Shown here in pieces: positions 19,801 to 29,892 of a stretch of DNA of 64,000 nucleotides. Position 1 is the stretch's first letter. Each line of letters starts with the position of its first letter. Position numbers and translations under genes: made by a program. Below the pieces are notes generated by a model, which saw nothing but the letters and a program-made list of their open reading frames with translations, did not search any database and was not told the DNA's origin. Origin of the DNA: Clavibacter sp. A6099 (GTDB taxonomy: Bacteria; Actinomycetota; Actinomycetes; Actinomycetales; Microbacteriaceae); the NCBI RefSeq assembly GCF_021919125.1, contig NZ_CP083439.1:1612001-1676000 (forward strand). The letters run 5' to 3'.

Positions 19801-19898
19801 TGCCGCAGCCCAAGGAGCCCGGACAGGGGCGTTCGCGCAGTCGCCGGGTCTCCACGCAGACGCTGACGACGCCTGCCCCGGCCGACGACGCGAGCTGA
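16851..19898 (+). CDS. rne: Ribonuclease E/G family endoribonuclease
   Basis: Processes rRNA and initiates mRNA decay. The catalytic core is central, between long disordered arms. Residues 1-353 are Ala/Pro/Arg-rich with Arg-Asp repeats. The S1 domain begins near 354 (SMIVRSRDGKIQIGVLEDQ is its entry strand). Catalytic metal-binding aspartates are D650 in VVDVNTG and D694 in VVDFIDM. The zinc-link cysteines are C752 and C755 (CETC). A Gly/Asn-rich and then acidic tail follows to residue 1015. Embedding of the core between two scaffolds is the actinobacterial layout, unlike Escherichia. The ATG at 16851 has GAGGAG 11 nt upstream. Confidence 0.96.
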   Translation: MVERDENTGRRRPSLFERLTGRRADTTAATGTGGTPALPASATPEASGTPAASEAKGHTLNENDDTRTTPAEQEAPVARRSRRASTPASAPAVAQPDDASVDASASASAPADAADERPADEQPAAPAARAPRKRAPRKPAAASVEAGTPEAPSAGVPDADATVDEPAAAEPVDASAPAEAPAAPARAVPSLSVFFQAPDIAPLPPRRERDDRRDGSRDEDDDLDRDERPARSSRRGGRGQDRSQDRGVSRDGRGRDTRDDDDHDDEDDSPSVRRRARRRSGEEGRDGDDAPGTVVKVRTPREPELITEPQRIKGSTRLEAKKQRRRDGRDAGRRRPVLTESEYLARRESVDRSMIVRSRDGKIQIGVLEDQVLVEHYVARADEASLIGNVYLGRVQNVLPSMEAAFIDIGRGRNAVLYSGEVDWEAANADKGGGSHARRIEVALKPGDRVLVQVTKDPVGHKGARLTSQVSLPGRYLVYVPNGSMNGISRKLPDTERARLKKTLKEVLPENVGVIVRTAAEGATEEQLKLDVERLTSQWAEISRQVEKAQAPALLHSEPDLLLKIIRDVFNEDFRELVIDGGDAQEIIEGYLRGVAPDLIDRVQTYSGEKDSFDHHRVSEQIEKALDRKVWLPSGGSLVIDRTEAMTVVDVNTGKFVGSGGNLEETVTKNNLEAAEEIVRQMRLRDIGGIIVVDFIDMVLETNRDLVLRRLVECLSRDRTKHQVAEVTSLGLVQMTRKKLGLGLLESFSENCETCAGRGIIIHHDPLMAHKQTPQEPVQGQGRRRGGKGQQEHGSGAGNGNGNGGNGGGRGSGGGQAQQQRTPAASTHSITDDARSALAKIATSTIQTVNEAIDRVEDVVRTPDETADASAPAESAPVAEQTRGDRPRRSRGGRGRASSATVEAEDRSEPQAPAAEAPSAPAEDPTPADAPVEEPALSTLEPREAIRLEPVQILDIPVASARTAPRRVSSADAEQLLGSVLDALPQPKEPGQGRSRSRRVSTQTLTTPAPADDAS

Positions 19899-19926
19899 CG
19901 CGTCGGCTGCCCGTCAGGCAGCTGGA

Positions 19927-19966
19927 CGAGGGAGGGCCCGGAGCGCATGCTCCGGGCCCTCCCTCG
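19927..19966. terminator. Intrinsic terminator after rne
   Basis: An 18-bp perfect inverted repeat (19927-19944 and 19949-19966, loop GCAT) separates rne from the convergent DUF4031 gene and probably serves both. Confidence 0.85.
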
Positions 19967-19987
19967 TGCGGCCGGACGTCCGCGGCG

Positions 19988-20266
19988 TCAGGATCCGAGC
20001 CCGCGCCGTTCGCGCTGGGTGACCCGCAGCCCGCTCGCCTGCAGCCGCCGGACGAGGTCGCGGTTCGAGACCGCGATGGCTCCCCGTGCCACGAGCTCGG
20101 CGTGCCGCTCCTCGGGCACGTCGTAGTGGTCGCGGTCGAAGGCCCTCGCCGGGATGTCGGCCGCGCGGGCGAAGGCGTGCAGCTCCTCGAGGGACGCGTC
20201 GCTGACCAGGTGCGCCCAGAGCCGGCCGTGCGCGGGCCAGGCCGGTCGATCGAGGAGGAGGGTCAT
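19988..20266 (-). CDS. DUF4031 domain protein
   Basis: A 92-residue cytoplasmic protein of unknown function. It begins MTLLLDRPAWPAHGRLWAHL and contains the ELHAFARAADIPARAFDRDH and VPEERHAELVARGA segments typical of DUF4031. The ATG at 20266 is preceded by a strong CGCAGGATGACC-type context rather than a clear AGGAGG; longer in-frame versions extend into the rplU promoter region and look non-coding. Confidence 0.8.
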   Translation of the reverse strand: MTLLLDRPAWPAHGRLWAHLVSDASLEELHAFARAADIPARAFDRDHYDVPEERHAELVARGAIAVSNRDLVRRLQASGLRVTQRERRGLGS

Positions 20267-20404
20267 CCTGCGAGCATATGCACGCCCGTCGCCGGTGGCT
20301 GGACCGCAGAGCCCATCGGGTCGGCCACGACGCGCCCGGCGCGCATGCGGCGAGGAGGCCGTCGGCTCGCGTATGATCGACCGAGGACGCCGGGGGTCCG
20401 GAGT

Positions 20405-20433
20405 TTGACCCCTGTCCGGCGTTCCGGTAACGT
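20405..20433 (+). promoter_or_regulatory. rplU-rpmA promoter
   Basis: TTGACC (20405-20410), a 17-bp spacer and TAACGT (20428-20433) make the best housekeeping promoter in the window. A TATGAT at 20372-20377 could be a second -10. The predicted leader of about 118 nt before the rplU GTG has room for autogenous control by L21. Confidence 0.7.
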
Positions 20434-20558
20434 GAGTCGCTGGCATGCGCCGATCCCCAGAGATCGTGCGCCTGCGGCAGACTTCCTCCAATGATTCGGG
20501 CCACAGGGCGTCAAGTCCCCAGTGAGTCAAGCCCGCGAGAGAAAACAGGTACGGAAAA

Positions 20559-20867
20559 GTGGTTTACGCAGTTGTGCGCGCCGGCGGTCGGCAGGAGAAG
20601 GTCGAGGTCGGGACCATCGTGACGATGGACCGGGTCAAGAACCAGCAGAGCGGCAAGGTCGTGCTCCCCGCGGTCCTGCTCGTCGACGGCGACACCATCA
20701 CCACGGACGCCGCCAAGCTCGCCGACGTCACCGTCAGCGCCGAGATCCTGAACGACCTCCGCGGTCCGAAGATCGTCATCCAGAAGTTCAAGAACAAGAC
20801 CGGGTACAAGAAGCGCCAGGGGCACCGCCAGGACCTCACGCGCGTCCAGGTCACCGAGATCAACTAG
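20559..20867 (+). CDS. rplU: 50S ribosomal protein L21
   Basis: A 102-residue large-subunit protein that binds 23S rRNA. It starts [18 protein letters not shown], the standard L21 beginning, and ends with the basic [14 protein letters not shown] stretch. The start is GTG at 20559 with only a weak ribosome binding site (ACGGAAAA), surprising for a highly expressed gene; no other in-frame start would give a normal N-terminus. It leads the rplU-rpmA pair. Confidence 0.98.
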
Positions 20868-20891
20868 CACCGAGACCGCAGGGAGAAACAG

Positions 20892-21146
20892 ATGGCACAC
20901 AAGAAGGGCGCGAGCTCTACCCGCAACGGCCGTGACTCGAACGCCCAGCGCCTCGGCGTGAAGCGCTTCGGCGGTCAGGTCGTCGGCGCCGGCGAGATCA
21001 TCGTCCGCCAGCGCGGCACGCACTTCCACCCCGGCGTCAACGTCGGCCGTGGCGGCGACGACACGCTGTTCGCCCTCTCCGCCGGCTCGGTGCAGTTCGG
21101 CGTCAAGGGCGGCCGCAAGGTCGTCAACATCGTCGTCCCGGCCTAG
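20892..21146 (+). CDS. rpmA: 50S ribosomal protein L27
   Basis: An 84-residue large-subunit protein whose N-terminus reaches the peptidyl transferase centre. It begins directly with [16 protein letters not shown], without the cleavable leader seen in Firmicutes. It lies 24 bp after rplU with a CAGGGAG ribosome binding site. Confidence 0.98.
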   Translation: MAHKKGASSTRNGRDSNAQRLGVKRFGGQVVGAGEIIVRQRGTHFHPGVNVGRGGDDTLFALSAGSVQFGVKGGRKVVNIVVPA

Positions 21147-21195
21147 CGCAGGCCGACAGCACGGACGCTGCGGCGGCACTGCCGCGCAGCACTTC

Positions 21196-21219
21196 AAGGG
21201 CGGGCCTCGGCCCGCCCTT
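21196..21219 (+). terminator. Terminator after rpmA
   Basis: An 11-bp GC-rich inverted repeat (21196-21206 and 21209-21219) with a 2-nt formal loop followed by TGTCTGCGTT. Some transcription may read through into obg, 46 bp further on. Confidence 0.7.
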
Positions 21220-21247
21220 GTCTGCGTTCCGCAGGGAACACCTCTAG

Positions 21248-22804
<1,557 letters not shown>

Positions 22805-22807
22805 CGG

Positions 22808-23587
22808 ATGGGGACGGCCTCCCGCGCGGACATCGCGTCCGCGCGGCGCATCGTCGTGAAGGTCGGGTCGTCGTCCATCAGCGGGGACAACGCCGGGCAG
22901 ATCGCGCCGCTCGTGGATGCCATCGCGTCCGCGCACGCGCGCGGCGCCGAGGTCGTGCTCGTGTCCTCCGGCGCCATCGCGACGGGGATGCCCTTCCTCC
23001 GCCTCGACGACCGCCCGGCCGACCTCGCCACCCAGCAGGCCGCGGCCGCGGTCGGCCAGAGCGTGCTGATCTTCCGCTACCAGGAGAGCCTCGACCGCTA
23101 CGGCATCGTCGCGGGCCAGGTCCTCCTCACGGCCGGCGACCTCGCCGCGCCCGACCACCGGGAGAACGCGCAGCGCGCCATGGAGCGGCTGCTCGGTCTC
23201 CGCCTGCTGCCCATCGTCAACGAGAACGACACGGTGGCCACGCACGAGATCCGCTTCGGCGACAACGACCGGCTGGCGGCGCTCGTCGCCCGGCTGGTGG
23301 ACGCAGACCTGCTCCTCCTCCTCTCGGACGTGGACGCCCTCTACACGCGGCCACCCCATGAGCCGGGCGCACGCCGCATCGAGCACGTGGCGTTCGGCGA
23401 CGAGCTCGATGGCGTCGAGATCGGCAGCACCGGCACGGGCGTCGGCACCGGGGGAGCCGTGACCAAGGTCGCCGCCGCGCGCCTCGCCGCCGAGGCCGGC
23501 ACAGGGGTCCTCCTCACGTCGACCGCGCAGGTCCATGCGGCCCTCGTGGGCGAGCACGTCGGCACCTGGTTCGCGCCCCGCGGCTGA
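22808..23587 (+). CDS. proB: Glutamate 5-kinase
   Basis: First step of proline synthesis: phosphorylates glutamate with ATP. The amino-acid kinase fold shows [11 protein letters not shown] near the N-terminus, VSSGAIATG, and the [19 protein letters not shown] substrate loop. At 259 residues it contains only the kinase domain and lacks the C-terminal PUA domain of longer ProB proteins. It starts 3 bp after the obg stop, and proA follows, so both proline genes are adjacent. Confidence 0.97.
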   Translation: MGTASRADIASARRIVVKVGSSSISGDNAGQIAPLVDAIASAHARGAEVVLVSSGAIATGMPFLRLDDRPADLATQQAAAAVGQSVLIFRYQESLDRYGIVAGQVLLTAGDLAAPDHRENAQRAMERLLGLRLLPIVNENDTVATHEIRFGDNDRLAALVARLVDADLLLLLSDVDALYTRPPHEPGARRIEHVAFGDELDGVEIGSTGTGVGTGGAVTKVAAARLAAEAGTGVLLTSTAQVHAALVGEHVGTWFAPRG

Positions 23588-23623
23588 ACATTCCGCCACC
23601 TCCTCGGGCCGGCGGTGCGTCAG

Positions 23624-23629
23624 TAGGCT
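23624..23629 (+). promoter_or_regulatory. -10 hexamer TAGGCT, leaderless promoter of proA
   Basis: Only 7 nt separate the hexamer from the proA ATG, so transcription should start at or next to the start codon. Confidence 0.55.
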
Positions 23630-23636
23630 GCGGTGC

Positions 23637-24935
23637 ATGCCCTCGAACGCGCCCGTCGCCCCGACCATCGCCGCTGAGGCCCCTCCCGCCGACGAGCTCG
23701 CGCGGATCCTCGCCGCCGCCCGCGCCGCGTCCACGTCCCTCGCCGCCAGCAGCTCCGTCCAGCGCGACGCCGCGCTCGACGCCATCGCGGCCGCGCTCGT
23801 CTCCGGAGCCGATCGCATCGTCGCGGCCAACGCCTGGGACCTCGCCGCGGGCCGTGACGCCGGGCTGGCAGCCGGCCTGCTCGACCGGTTGACGCTCGAC
23901 GCGACGCGCGTGGCCTCCCTGGCCCACGCCGTCGCCGGGATCCGCGGGCTCGACGACCCGCTCGGCCACGTCGTCCGCGGCCGCACCCTCCCGAACGGCC
24001 TGCTGCTCTCGCAGGTGCGCGTCCCCTTCGGCGTGGTCGGCGCGATCTACGAGGCCCGCCCCAACGTCACGGTCGACATCGCCGCGCTCGCCCTGAAGAG
24101 CGGCAACGCCGTGGTGCTCCGCGGCGGATCCGCGGCCCTCCGCACCAACGCCGTCCTCGTCGACGTCATGCGCGACGCCCTCGACCGGGCCGGCCTCCCG
24201 GCCGACGCCGTGCAGACGGTGGACGCGCACGGCCGATCGGGCGCTGCCCGGCTCATGCGGGCACGCGGGCTCGTCGACGTGCTCGTGCCGCGCGGATCCG
24301 CCGACCTCATCCGCACCGTCGTGGAGGAGTCGACCGTCCCGGTCATCGAGACCGGGGCCGGCGTGGTGCACGTCTACCTCGACGCCTCGGCCGATGCGCG
24401 CATGGCCGTCGACATCGCGGTCGACGCCAAGGTCAGCCGCCCGAGCGTGTGCAACGCGATGGAGACGCTGCTGGTGCATCGCGACGCCGCCCCCCGGGTC
24501 CTCCCCGCCGTGCTCGACGCCCTCCGCGACCGGGGCGTCACCGTGCACGGCGACGCCGCCGTGCGCGAGCTGTGGCCCGACGCCGTCCCCGCCACGGACG
24601 AGGACTGGGCGGCCGAGTACCTCTCGCTCGACCTCGCGGTGCGCGTCGTCGACTCCGTGGAGGACGCTGTCGCCCACATCGCCCGCTGGTCGACGCACCA
24701 CACCGAGTCCATCGTCACGTCCGACCTGGCCGTGGCCGAGCGCTTCCTCGCCGCCGTGGACTCGGCCGTCGTCATGGTCAACGCGTCCACGCGCTTCACC
24801 GACGGATCCGCGTTCGGCTTCGGCGCCGAGGTCGGCATCTCCACCCAGAAGCTGCACGCGCGGGGTCCGATGGGCCTGCAGGAGCTCACCAGCACCAAGT
24901 GGATCGTGCGGGGGAGCGGGCAGGTCCGCGGCTGA
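23637..24935 (+). CDS. proA: Glutamate-5-semialdehyde dehydrogenase (gamma-glutamyl phosphate reductase)
   Basis: Second step of proline synthesis, NADPH-dependent reduction of glutamyl phosphate. It is a 432-residue aldehyde-dehydrogenase-fold enzyme; the catalytic cysteine is C272 in [15 protein letters not shown]. Other marks are [17 protein letters not shown] and [13 protein letters not shown]. The ATG at 23637 lacks a ribosome binding site but has a -10 hexamer 7 nt upstream, so a separate leaderless message is likely besides any read-through from proB. Confidence 0.97.
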   Translation: MPSNAPVAPTIAAEAPPADELARILAAARAASTSLAASSSVQRDAALDAIAAALVSGADRIVAANAWDLAAGRDAGLAAGLLDRLTLDATRVASLAHAVAGIRGLDDPLGHVVRGRTLPNGLLLSQVRVPFGVVGAIYEARPNVTVDIAALALKSGNAVVLRGGSAALRTNAVLVDVMRDALDRAGLPADAVQTVDAHGRSGAARLMRARGLVDVLVPRGSADLIRTVVEESTVPVIETGAGVVHVYLDASADARMAVDIAVDAKVSRPSVCNAMETLLVHRDAAPRVLPAVLDALRDRGVTVHGDAAVRELWPDAVPATDEDWAAEYLSLDLAVRVVDSVEDAVAHIARWSTHHTESIVTSDLAVAERFLAAVDSAVVMVNASTRFTDGSAFGFGAEVGISTQKLHARGPMGLQELTSTKWIVRGSGQVRG

Positions 24936-25032
24936 CGGCACGCCCGGGCCGGCGTGCGCCCCGTGCGGGGCCCCCCGGTAGGATGGCAGGCGCCGCCTCC
25001 GCTCGACGGGGCGTGCCACGAACGGAGATCAC

Positions 25033-25248
25033 ATGCACGCGCTGACCACCACCATCCTCGCCGAGACCGAGCACGCCATGGAGCTCGCAGCTCCGCTCTG
25101 GGTGTTCCCGGCCGTCGCTGCGGTCGCGTTCCTCGCGCTCGGGGTGGTCATGTTCAGCTTCCGCGACGTGGCGAACCGCCACTCGGAGAAGTGGGGCAAG
25201 CCCCCGGTCGCCGAGCAGGGCCACGGCACCGCCGACTCCACCCACTGA
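25033..25248 (+). CDS. Small single-span membrane protein upstream of nadD
   Basis: A 71-residue protein of unknown function. One transmembrane helix runs from about residue 21 to 41 ([20 protein letters not shown]), followed by a short charged tail ([16 protein letters not shown]). The GGAGATC ribosome binding site lies just upstream of the ATG, and a TAGGAT hexamer further upstream suggests its own promoter. It stands 17 bp before nadD and is probably cotranscribed. Confidence 0.78.
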   Translation: MHALTTTILAETEHAMELAAPLWVFPAVAAVAFLALGVVMFSFRDVANRHSEKWGKPPVAEQGHGTADSTH

Positions 25249-25265
25249 GCGCGAGCACCCACCAC

Positions 25266-25868
25266 ATGACGACGGCCGCCACCCCGCGCCTCCGCATCGG
25301 GGTCATGGGCGGCACGTTCGACCCCATCCACAACGGCCACCTCGTCGCCGCGAGCGAGGTGCAGCAGCACCTCCAGCTCGACGAGGTGATCTTCGTCCCC
25401 ACCGGCCAGCCGTGGCAGAAGCAGACCGTCACGGACGGCGAGCACCGCTACCTGATGACCGTGATCGCGACCGCGGCCAACCCGCGCTTCACCGTCAGCC
25501 GCGTCGACATCGACCGCGCGGGCACCACGTACACGATCGACACGCTCCGCGACATCCGTCGCACGCACCCGGACGCGGAGCTGTTCTTCATCACGGGAGC
25601 TGACGCCATCCAGCAGATCCTGGGCTGGAAGGACGTCGCCGAGCTGTGGGACCTGGCGCACTTCGTCGCCGTCACCCGACCCGGGCACGACCTGACCGAG
25701 AGCGGCCTCCCGCACGCCGACGTAAGATTGCTGGAGGTCCCGGCGCTGGCGATCTCCTCGACCGACTGCCGAGCCCGTGTCGGACGGGGCTTCCCCGTGT
25801 GGTACCTCGTCCCCGACGGAGTCGTCCAGTACATCTCCAAGCACCACCTGTATCGGAGCCCGCAATGA
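25266..25868 (+). CDS. nadD: Nicotinate-nucleotide adenylyltransferase
   Basis: Joins nicotinate mononucleotide and ATP to deamido-NAD in NAD synthesis. The nucleotidyltransferase motif [10 protein letters not shown] occupies 16-25, and the C-terminal AISSTDCR matches the ISST(x)IR motif, with Cys-Arg replacing the usual hydrophobic-Arg pair. Length (200) is standard. An alternative start a few codons downstream is possible. The stop overlaps the next gene's ATG. PnuC at 57284 is a second NAD-related gene in the window. Confidence 0.96.
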   Translation: MTTAATPRLRIGVMGGTFDPIHNGHLVAASEVQQHLQLDEVIFVPTGQPWQKQTVTDGEHRYLMTVIATAANPRFTVSRVDIDRAGTTYTIDTLRDIRRTHPDAELFFITGADAIQQILGWKDVAELWDLAHFVAVTRPGHDLTESGLPHADVRLLEVPALAISSTDCRARVGRGFPVWYLVPDGVVQYISKHHLYRSPQ

Positions 25869-27382
25869 CCCCCTCCCACGACGCGCCCGACACCGGGCCG
25901 GCCTCGTTCGACGACGGTCCCGCTCCCGCGACCCTGGGGCTCAGCCGCCGCGAGATGCGGGCCGCTGAGCGTGCCCGCGCGCTCGCGCTCGGCATCGACG
26001 AGGCGGACGACGCCCCCGCGGACGAGCCGACGACCGCTGCGGACGCCTCGACCGACGAATCCTCCGACGAGCGATCGGCGACGGCGACCCCCGCGGACAC
26101 CGAGGCCGAGAACGCCTCCCCCTCGCGTGGGGACGGAACAGGGCCCCGGCCCGACGAGGCGACGACGCCTCTGGCCGCCCCGCTGACCGCTCCCGGCATC
26201 GGCCCCGACACCTCGGCCATCCTGCTGTCGGGCGGAGTGCTCACGCGACGCCAGCTCCGCGCCATCCGCGAGGCCGAGGAGGCCGCCCGCGAGCAGCGCG
26301 GATCCGAGCACGAGGACGCGCAGGCGACGCCCGTCGGCTCGGACGCGGGATCGACACCGTCCGACGCGGAGCCCGCCGCCGCGGCCGTGGACGACGCGCC
26401 CCCGTCCTCGTCCGAGACGTCCGTCCCGCCGTACGCGCGGTACGGCCGAGGCTCCCGCGCGACGCCGCGGCCCCGTGCGCCCTACGGGAGCGCCTACCGT
26501 CGCGCGTCCGCTGCCGAGTCGACGGAAGCACCCGCACCCGCCGCGGAGGACGACGCGCAGGCGAAGGCACCCGACGCGCCGGCGGACCGCGAGACGACCC
26601 CCGCCGAGACGCCGTCGGCCTGGCCGTTCGCACCGATCGTCCCCTCGGGGGACTCCGCCGGTCGCGACGTGGACGCGTCAGGCGAGCAGCCGACCGTCCC
26701 GCCCCTCGCGGCCCATGCCCCGAGCTCCGACGAGGATCCGCGCCCCGCGCCCTCGCTCGACGCGACGCCGTGGGTCACCGGATCCGCCGAGCCGTCCCTC
26801 GAGCCGGCGTTCGGCACGCGCGCGTCCGCCGCCGAGGCGCTCCCGGGCGACCGGGCCGAGACGCCGGACGACGACCCCGCATCGGCCGTGCCCGCCCCGA
26901 CGGACTCCGCCGCGCCCGACGCCCGCGCGCCGTTCACCCCGCCGACGGGTCACTGGTCCGTGCAGGACCAGGTCGACGAGGACCAGCCCCACACCGGCAA
27001 CCACTTCATCCTCCCGACCGTGCCGCACGCCAACGACATGCAGCAGGCGCTCAACAGCACGGGTGAGATCATCATCACCGGCTCCATCGACCTGCCGCGC
27101 AGCCTCGGCTCCATGGGCACGCACCCGGACCGCTTCGACACGGCCGACATGGACCGCATCCTCGAGCAGGGCGACGACCACGACCACGCGCCGGGCGGCA
27201 CCGACTCGGAGCCCGTCCGCGCCAGCCGTGCCGTCAGCACGCACACGTCGACGCGCGCCGTCGTGCAGCCGCCGCCCCGCAAGCGCTTCACCGCGCCCGT
27301 CGTCGCGGCCGTCGCCGCCGGCGGAGTCGCCGTCATCGGCGCCGGCCTCGTCATCGTCGCGTTCATGACGAATGTATTCTGA
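25865..27382 (+). CDS. Large acidic low-complexity protein with C-terminal membrane anchor
   Basis: I do not recognise a family. The 505-residue protein is dominated by Ala, Pro, Asp, Glu, Ser and Thr and is probably disordered for 350 residues. Two short repeated helices stand out: [18 protein letters not shown] (about 27-44) and [19 protein letters not shown] (about 125-143). A conserved-looking patch near 375-415 ([14 protein letters not shown] and [16 protein letters not shown]) precedes a basic stretch and one transmembrane helix at the extreme C-terminus (about 480-503). The anchor with a long N-terminal cytoplasmic arm suggests a scaffold. It sits between nadD and rsfS with an ATGA overlap. 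Confidence 0.8.
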   Translation: MTPSHDAPDTGPASFDDGPAPATLGLSRREMRAAERARALALGIDEADDAPADEPTTAADASTDESSDERSATATPADTEAENASPSRGDGTGPRPDEATTPLAAPLTAPGIGPDTSAILLSGGVLTRRQLRAIREAEEAAREQRGSEHEDAQATPVGSDAGSTPSDAEPAAAAVDDAPPSSSETSVPPYARYGRGSRATPRPRAPYGSAYRRASAAESTEAPAPAAEDDAQAKAPDAPADRETTPAETPSAWPFAPIVPSGDSAGRDVDASGEQPTVPPLAAHAPSSDEDPRPAPSLDATPWVTGSAEPSLEPAFGTRASAAEALPGDRAETPDDDPASAVPAPTDSAAPDARAPFTPPTGHWSVQDQVDEDQPHTGNHFILPTVPHANDMQQALNSTGEIIITGSIDLPRSLGSMGTHPDRFDTADMDRILEQGDDHDHAPGGTDSEPVRASRAVSTHTSTRAVVQPPPRKRFTAPVVAAVAAGGVAVIGAGLVIVAFMTNVF

Positions 27383-27421
27383 TCGTCTGATGCACCATCC
27401 CACCCGTCCCGGAAGGACTCT

Positions 27422-27799
27422 GTGACCGCTTCTCCCCGCGCCCTCGACCTGCTCAAGGTCGCCGCCCTCGCTGCCGACTCCAAGCAGGCCATCGACCTGG
27501 TCGCGCTCGACGTCTCCGGGCCCCTGCCCCTCACCGACGTCTTCCTCATCGCCTCGGCCCGCAACGAGCGGAACGCGCAGGCGGTCGCCGACGAGATCGA
27601 GGACAAGATGATCGAGGCCGGCGCCAAGCCGCTGCGCCGGGAGGGGAAGAGCGAGGGTCGCTGGATCCTCCTCGACTTCGGCGACGTCGTCGCCCACGTC
27701 TTCACCGAGGAGGACCGCATGTACTACTCGCTGGAGCGCCTCTGGAAGGACTGCCCCGTCGTCGCCCTCGAGATCGAGCCGACGGCCTCCGCATCCTGA
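27422..27799 (+). CDS. rsfS: Ribosomal silencing factor RsfS
   Basis: Binds L14 on the 50S subunit and blocks subunit joining when nutrients are scarce. The 125 residues match the family, with DVSGPLPLTDVFLIASARNERNAQ split by the conserved TDVF..AS motif, and WILLDFGDVVAHVF. The GTG at 27422 follows a GGAAGGACTC ribosome binding site. The nadD...rsfS order is widely conserved. Confidence 0.97.
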   Translation: MTASPRALDLLKVAALAADSKQAIDLVALDVSGPLPLTDVFLIASARNERNAQAVADEIEDKMIEAGAKPLRREGKSEGRWILLDFGDVVAHVFTEEDRMYYSLERLWKDCPVVALEIEPTASAS

Positions 27800-27830
27800 C
27801 TCTCCGCCACGCGTCCCGCGGGGAGCTCGC

Positions 27831-28238
27831 GTGAAGTGCCCCAACGACTCGGCCACCCTCGTGATGAGCGAGCGCGCCGGCGTCGAGATCGACTACTGCC
27901 CCGACTGCCGCGGCGTGTGGCTCGACCGCGGCGAGCTCGACAAGATCCTCGATCGCGCGGAGCAGGAGACGCGATCCGGCCCGACGGCCGCGTCGCCCGC
28001 GGCGCCGCTCGGCGGGTACCCGGACCCGGGTCGCGACGACCGGCGCCGGGATGACGGACGGCGCGAGGACGAACGTCGCCGAGACGGCGACCGCGATCGC
28101 TCGTACGGGTCCCGTGGCGACGGATACGGGGACCGCGGCGGCTCCGGCTACCCGGCAGCGGGCGGCTTGGGGAACGGTGACGCATACGGCGGGAAGCGCC
28201 GCAAGAAGGAGAGCTGGCTCAGCGAGCTGTTCGACTGA
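27831..28238 (+). CDS. TFIIB-type zinc-ribbon protein with Arg/Asp-rich tail
   Basis: A 135-residue protein. The N-terminal 40 residues are a zf-TFIIB domain: MKCPND, then CPDCRGVWLDRGEL. Ligand candidates are C3, C23 and C26, with Asp6 where the fourth cysteine is normally found, a variant common in this family. Residues 60-115 are a hydrophilic Arg/Asp/Gly-rich tail, and the protein ends KRRKKESWLSELFD. Function is unknown. The GTG start lies 31 bp after rsfS, with GGGGAG as ribosome binding site. Confidence 0.83.
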   Translation: MKCPNDSATLVMSERAGVEIDYCPDCRGVWLDRGELDKILDRAEQETRSGPTAASPAAPLGGYPDPGRDDRRRDDGRREDERRRDGDRDRSYGSRGDGYGDRGGSGYPAAGGLGNGDAYGGKRRKKESWLSELFD

Positions 28239-28339
28239 GCCGTCCGCGCCGGCCGCCCGTGGACGAGGATGCCCTGGTCATGGGGTGGTCGGAATGTGTA
28301 GTAATGTAGACGAGTCGCTTCCGCAGGGAAGCGGATCAC

Positions 28340-28412
28340 GGGTCTGTGGCGCAGTTGGTAGCGCACCTGCATGGCATGCAGGGGGTCAGGGGTTCGAATC
28401 CCCTCAGATCCA
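28340..28412 (+). tRNA. tRNA-Ala, anticodon GGC
   Basis: A full cloverleaf can be drawn. The acceptor stem GGGTCTG/CAGATCC includes the G3-U70 pair that identifies alanine tRNAs, with discriminator A at 28412. The anticodon stem CCTGC/GCAGG (28366-28370 and 28378-28382) encloses the loop ATGGCAT with GGC at 28373-28375, reading GCC codons. The T loop is GGTTCGAATC. CCA is not encoded. Confidence 0.97.
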
Positions 28413-28417
28413 CCCTC

Positions 28418-28455
28418 GAGCCCCGCTCCTCCTCCCGGAGGTGCGGGGCTCTTCC
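28418..28455. terminator. Terminator between tRNA-Ala and the NERD gene
   Basis: GAGCCCCGC (28418-28426) pairs with GCGGGGCTC (28443-28451), followed by TTCCCGTCT. Confidence 0.75.
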
Positions 28456-28471
28456 CGTCTCGACGGCAGGA

Positions 28472-29407
28472 TCAGGACGTTCGCGCCGGCCCCACGCGCT
28501 CGACATGTGCCCCGTTGTGCGAGAACAGCCGCTCGAGCCGCTCGATCAGGGACTCCTCCACCGTGGAGCCCCGTCCCGTCTGCAGTCCCTCGAGGACGGC
28601 GGTCAGCCCGCTCGCCCCGCGCACGACGTGGGTCGGCACCCGCGACGAAGCCGGACGTTGCTCGGCAGCCGCATGGAGGATGACGTCCGCGTGGCTGTAC
28701 AGCACGACGGTCTGGAACCAGGGCGCCGAGCCGACCTCCCGCACGAGGTGCGCTCGCAGCCGCTCCGACTGGATGCGCACCTGCTTCACGGGCGCCTTCG
28801 ATCCGACGTGGGTGCGGACGACGAGCGTCCCCCTCTGCGGATCCAGCCGCACCTGCACGGCTGAGGTCTCCGCGCCCTCGGGCAGCTGCAGGAGCGCGCC
28901 GAACGAGGGGTGCACGGAAGACGGGCGTCTGCCGTCGAAGACGACGCCCGCCCAGTGCTTGTTCTCGATGATGAGGGCACCCCGCGGAGTGACCAGCACG
29001 TGGTCGATCTGCGCCATGAAGCGCCTCTCGTCCTCCGTCACGACGAAGACCACGTTCGTCGCCAGCAGGCCCGGCAGATCTGCGGCCGCGCAGGATGACG
29101 CGATCAGCGCATGGGACACCGCCTCCCCTTCCCAGGTGGTGGCGAACCGGCCGTGGGCCTCCTCCGCGTCGGCGACGGCCGCGGCGAGACGCTCGTGGAG
29201 CAGCGCGAGCTCTCGCGCATGGACGGTCGCCCGGGAGCCGAGCAGCGACGCATGCCCCTCCTCGAGCTCGGCGACCCGCCGTGCGTGGAGCGCAAGCTCC
29301 TCTCGTGCGGCCTCGGTGCGACGCGCCTCGAGGCGGCGACCGATCCGGACCAGCACGGCGATGGCGACGAGGAGCAGGACGACGAGGGTCCAGGCGAGGA
29401 TCTGCAT
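28472..29407 (-). CDS. NERD (nuclease-related) domain membrane-anchored protein
   Basis: A 311-residue protein. A transmembrane helix (about 4-21) is followed by a charged coiled-coil (about 25-85) and a NERD domain (about 90-215), a restriction-endonuclease-like fold. The nuclease signature is visible as QIDHVLVTPRGALIIENKHW, giving the Asp and Glu-x-Lys catalytic set. The C-terminal 90 residues have no clear match. Substrate is unknown; DNA or RNA processing at the membrane is only a guess. It is a single gene facing the tRNA. Confidence 0.85.
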   Translation of the reverse strand: MQILAWTLVVLLLVAIAVLVRIGRRLEARRTEAAREELALHARRVAELEEGHASLLGSRATVHARELALLHERLAAAVADAEEAHGRFATTWEGEAVSHALIASSCAAADLPGLLATNVVFVVTEDERRFMAQIDHVLVTPRGALIIENKHWAGVVFDGRRPSSVHPSFGALLQLPEGAETSAVQVRLDPQRGTLVVRTHVGSKAPVKQVRIQSERLRAHLVREVGSAPWFQTVVLYSHADVILHAAAEQRPASSRVPTHVVRGASGLTAVLEGLQTGRGSTVEESLIERLERLFSHNGAHVERVGPARTS

Positions 29408-29527
29408 GGGGGCAGGCAAGCACGAGGGCTCCCGTCCGCGCGGGATCCGCTCCCCGATCGGGGGACTGTCCTCCACTTGGAGGACCCGGGTACCGTTGCT
29501 CAGGTCATCGACCCCTGGAGCTCCACA

Positions 29528-29851
29528 ATGTCGCACGCCACCCTGCACCGGACGCACACCACCGACCCGCACCGCACGTCGGTGGTCGGTTCCGCGGTGC
29601 TGGGGTTCCTGTCCGCCTTCGTCGTCGGCGCGGCCGTCATCGTGACGCTCCTCATCACCTCCTTCGCGCAGGGCACCGAGGGCTACCCCGGGCTCGACGT
29701 CCCTGGCGTGGTCGACACCCGCATCGACCACGGCAGCGTCGTGACGCAGATCGGCCCGGGCGGGTTCCTCTTCCCGCTGGCTGCCGGGCTCCTCGTCGGG
29801 CTGATCGTGGCCGTCGTCGTCTACGCGCGTCAGCGCGGCGTCGAGGACTGA
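29528..29851 (+). CDS. Small two-helix membrane protein
   Basis: A 107-residue protein of unknown function. Two hydrophobic helices (about 21-45 and 82-100) flank an extracytoplasmic loop of about 36 residues with TRIDHGSVVTQIGPGGF. There is no signal peptide or known domain. The ATG at 29528 is chosen because upstream in-frame sequence overlaps the opposite-strand NERD gene. Confidence 0.72.
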   Translation: MSHATLHRTHTTDPHRTSVVGSAVLGFLSAFVVGAAVIVTLLITSFAQGTEGYPGLDVPGVVDTRIDHGSVVTQIGPGGFLFPLAAGLLVGLIVAVVVYARQRGVED

Positions 29852-29879
29852 CCCGGCCGATCGGCCTGCCGCGCGCGCG

Positions 29880-29885
29880 TAGGGT
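29880..29885 (+). promoter_or_regulatory. -10 hexamer TAGGGT, leaderless promoter of the GDSL lipoprotein gene
   Basis: The hexamer ends 7 nt before the ATG at 29893, leaving no room for a normal leader. Confidence 0.55.
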
Positions 29886-29892
29886 CGAGGGG

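Noticed and set aside
28340-28412. tRNA-Ala as a possible integration site of a mobile element
   Set aside because: No integrase, phage gene or repeated tRNA 3' end was seen on either side.
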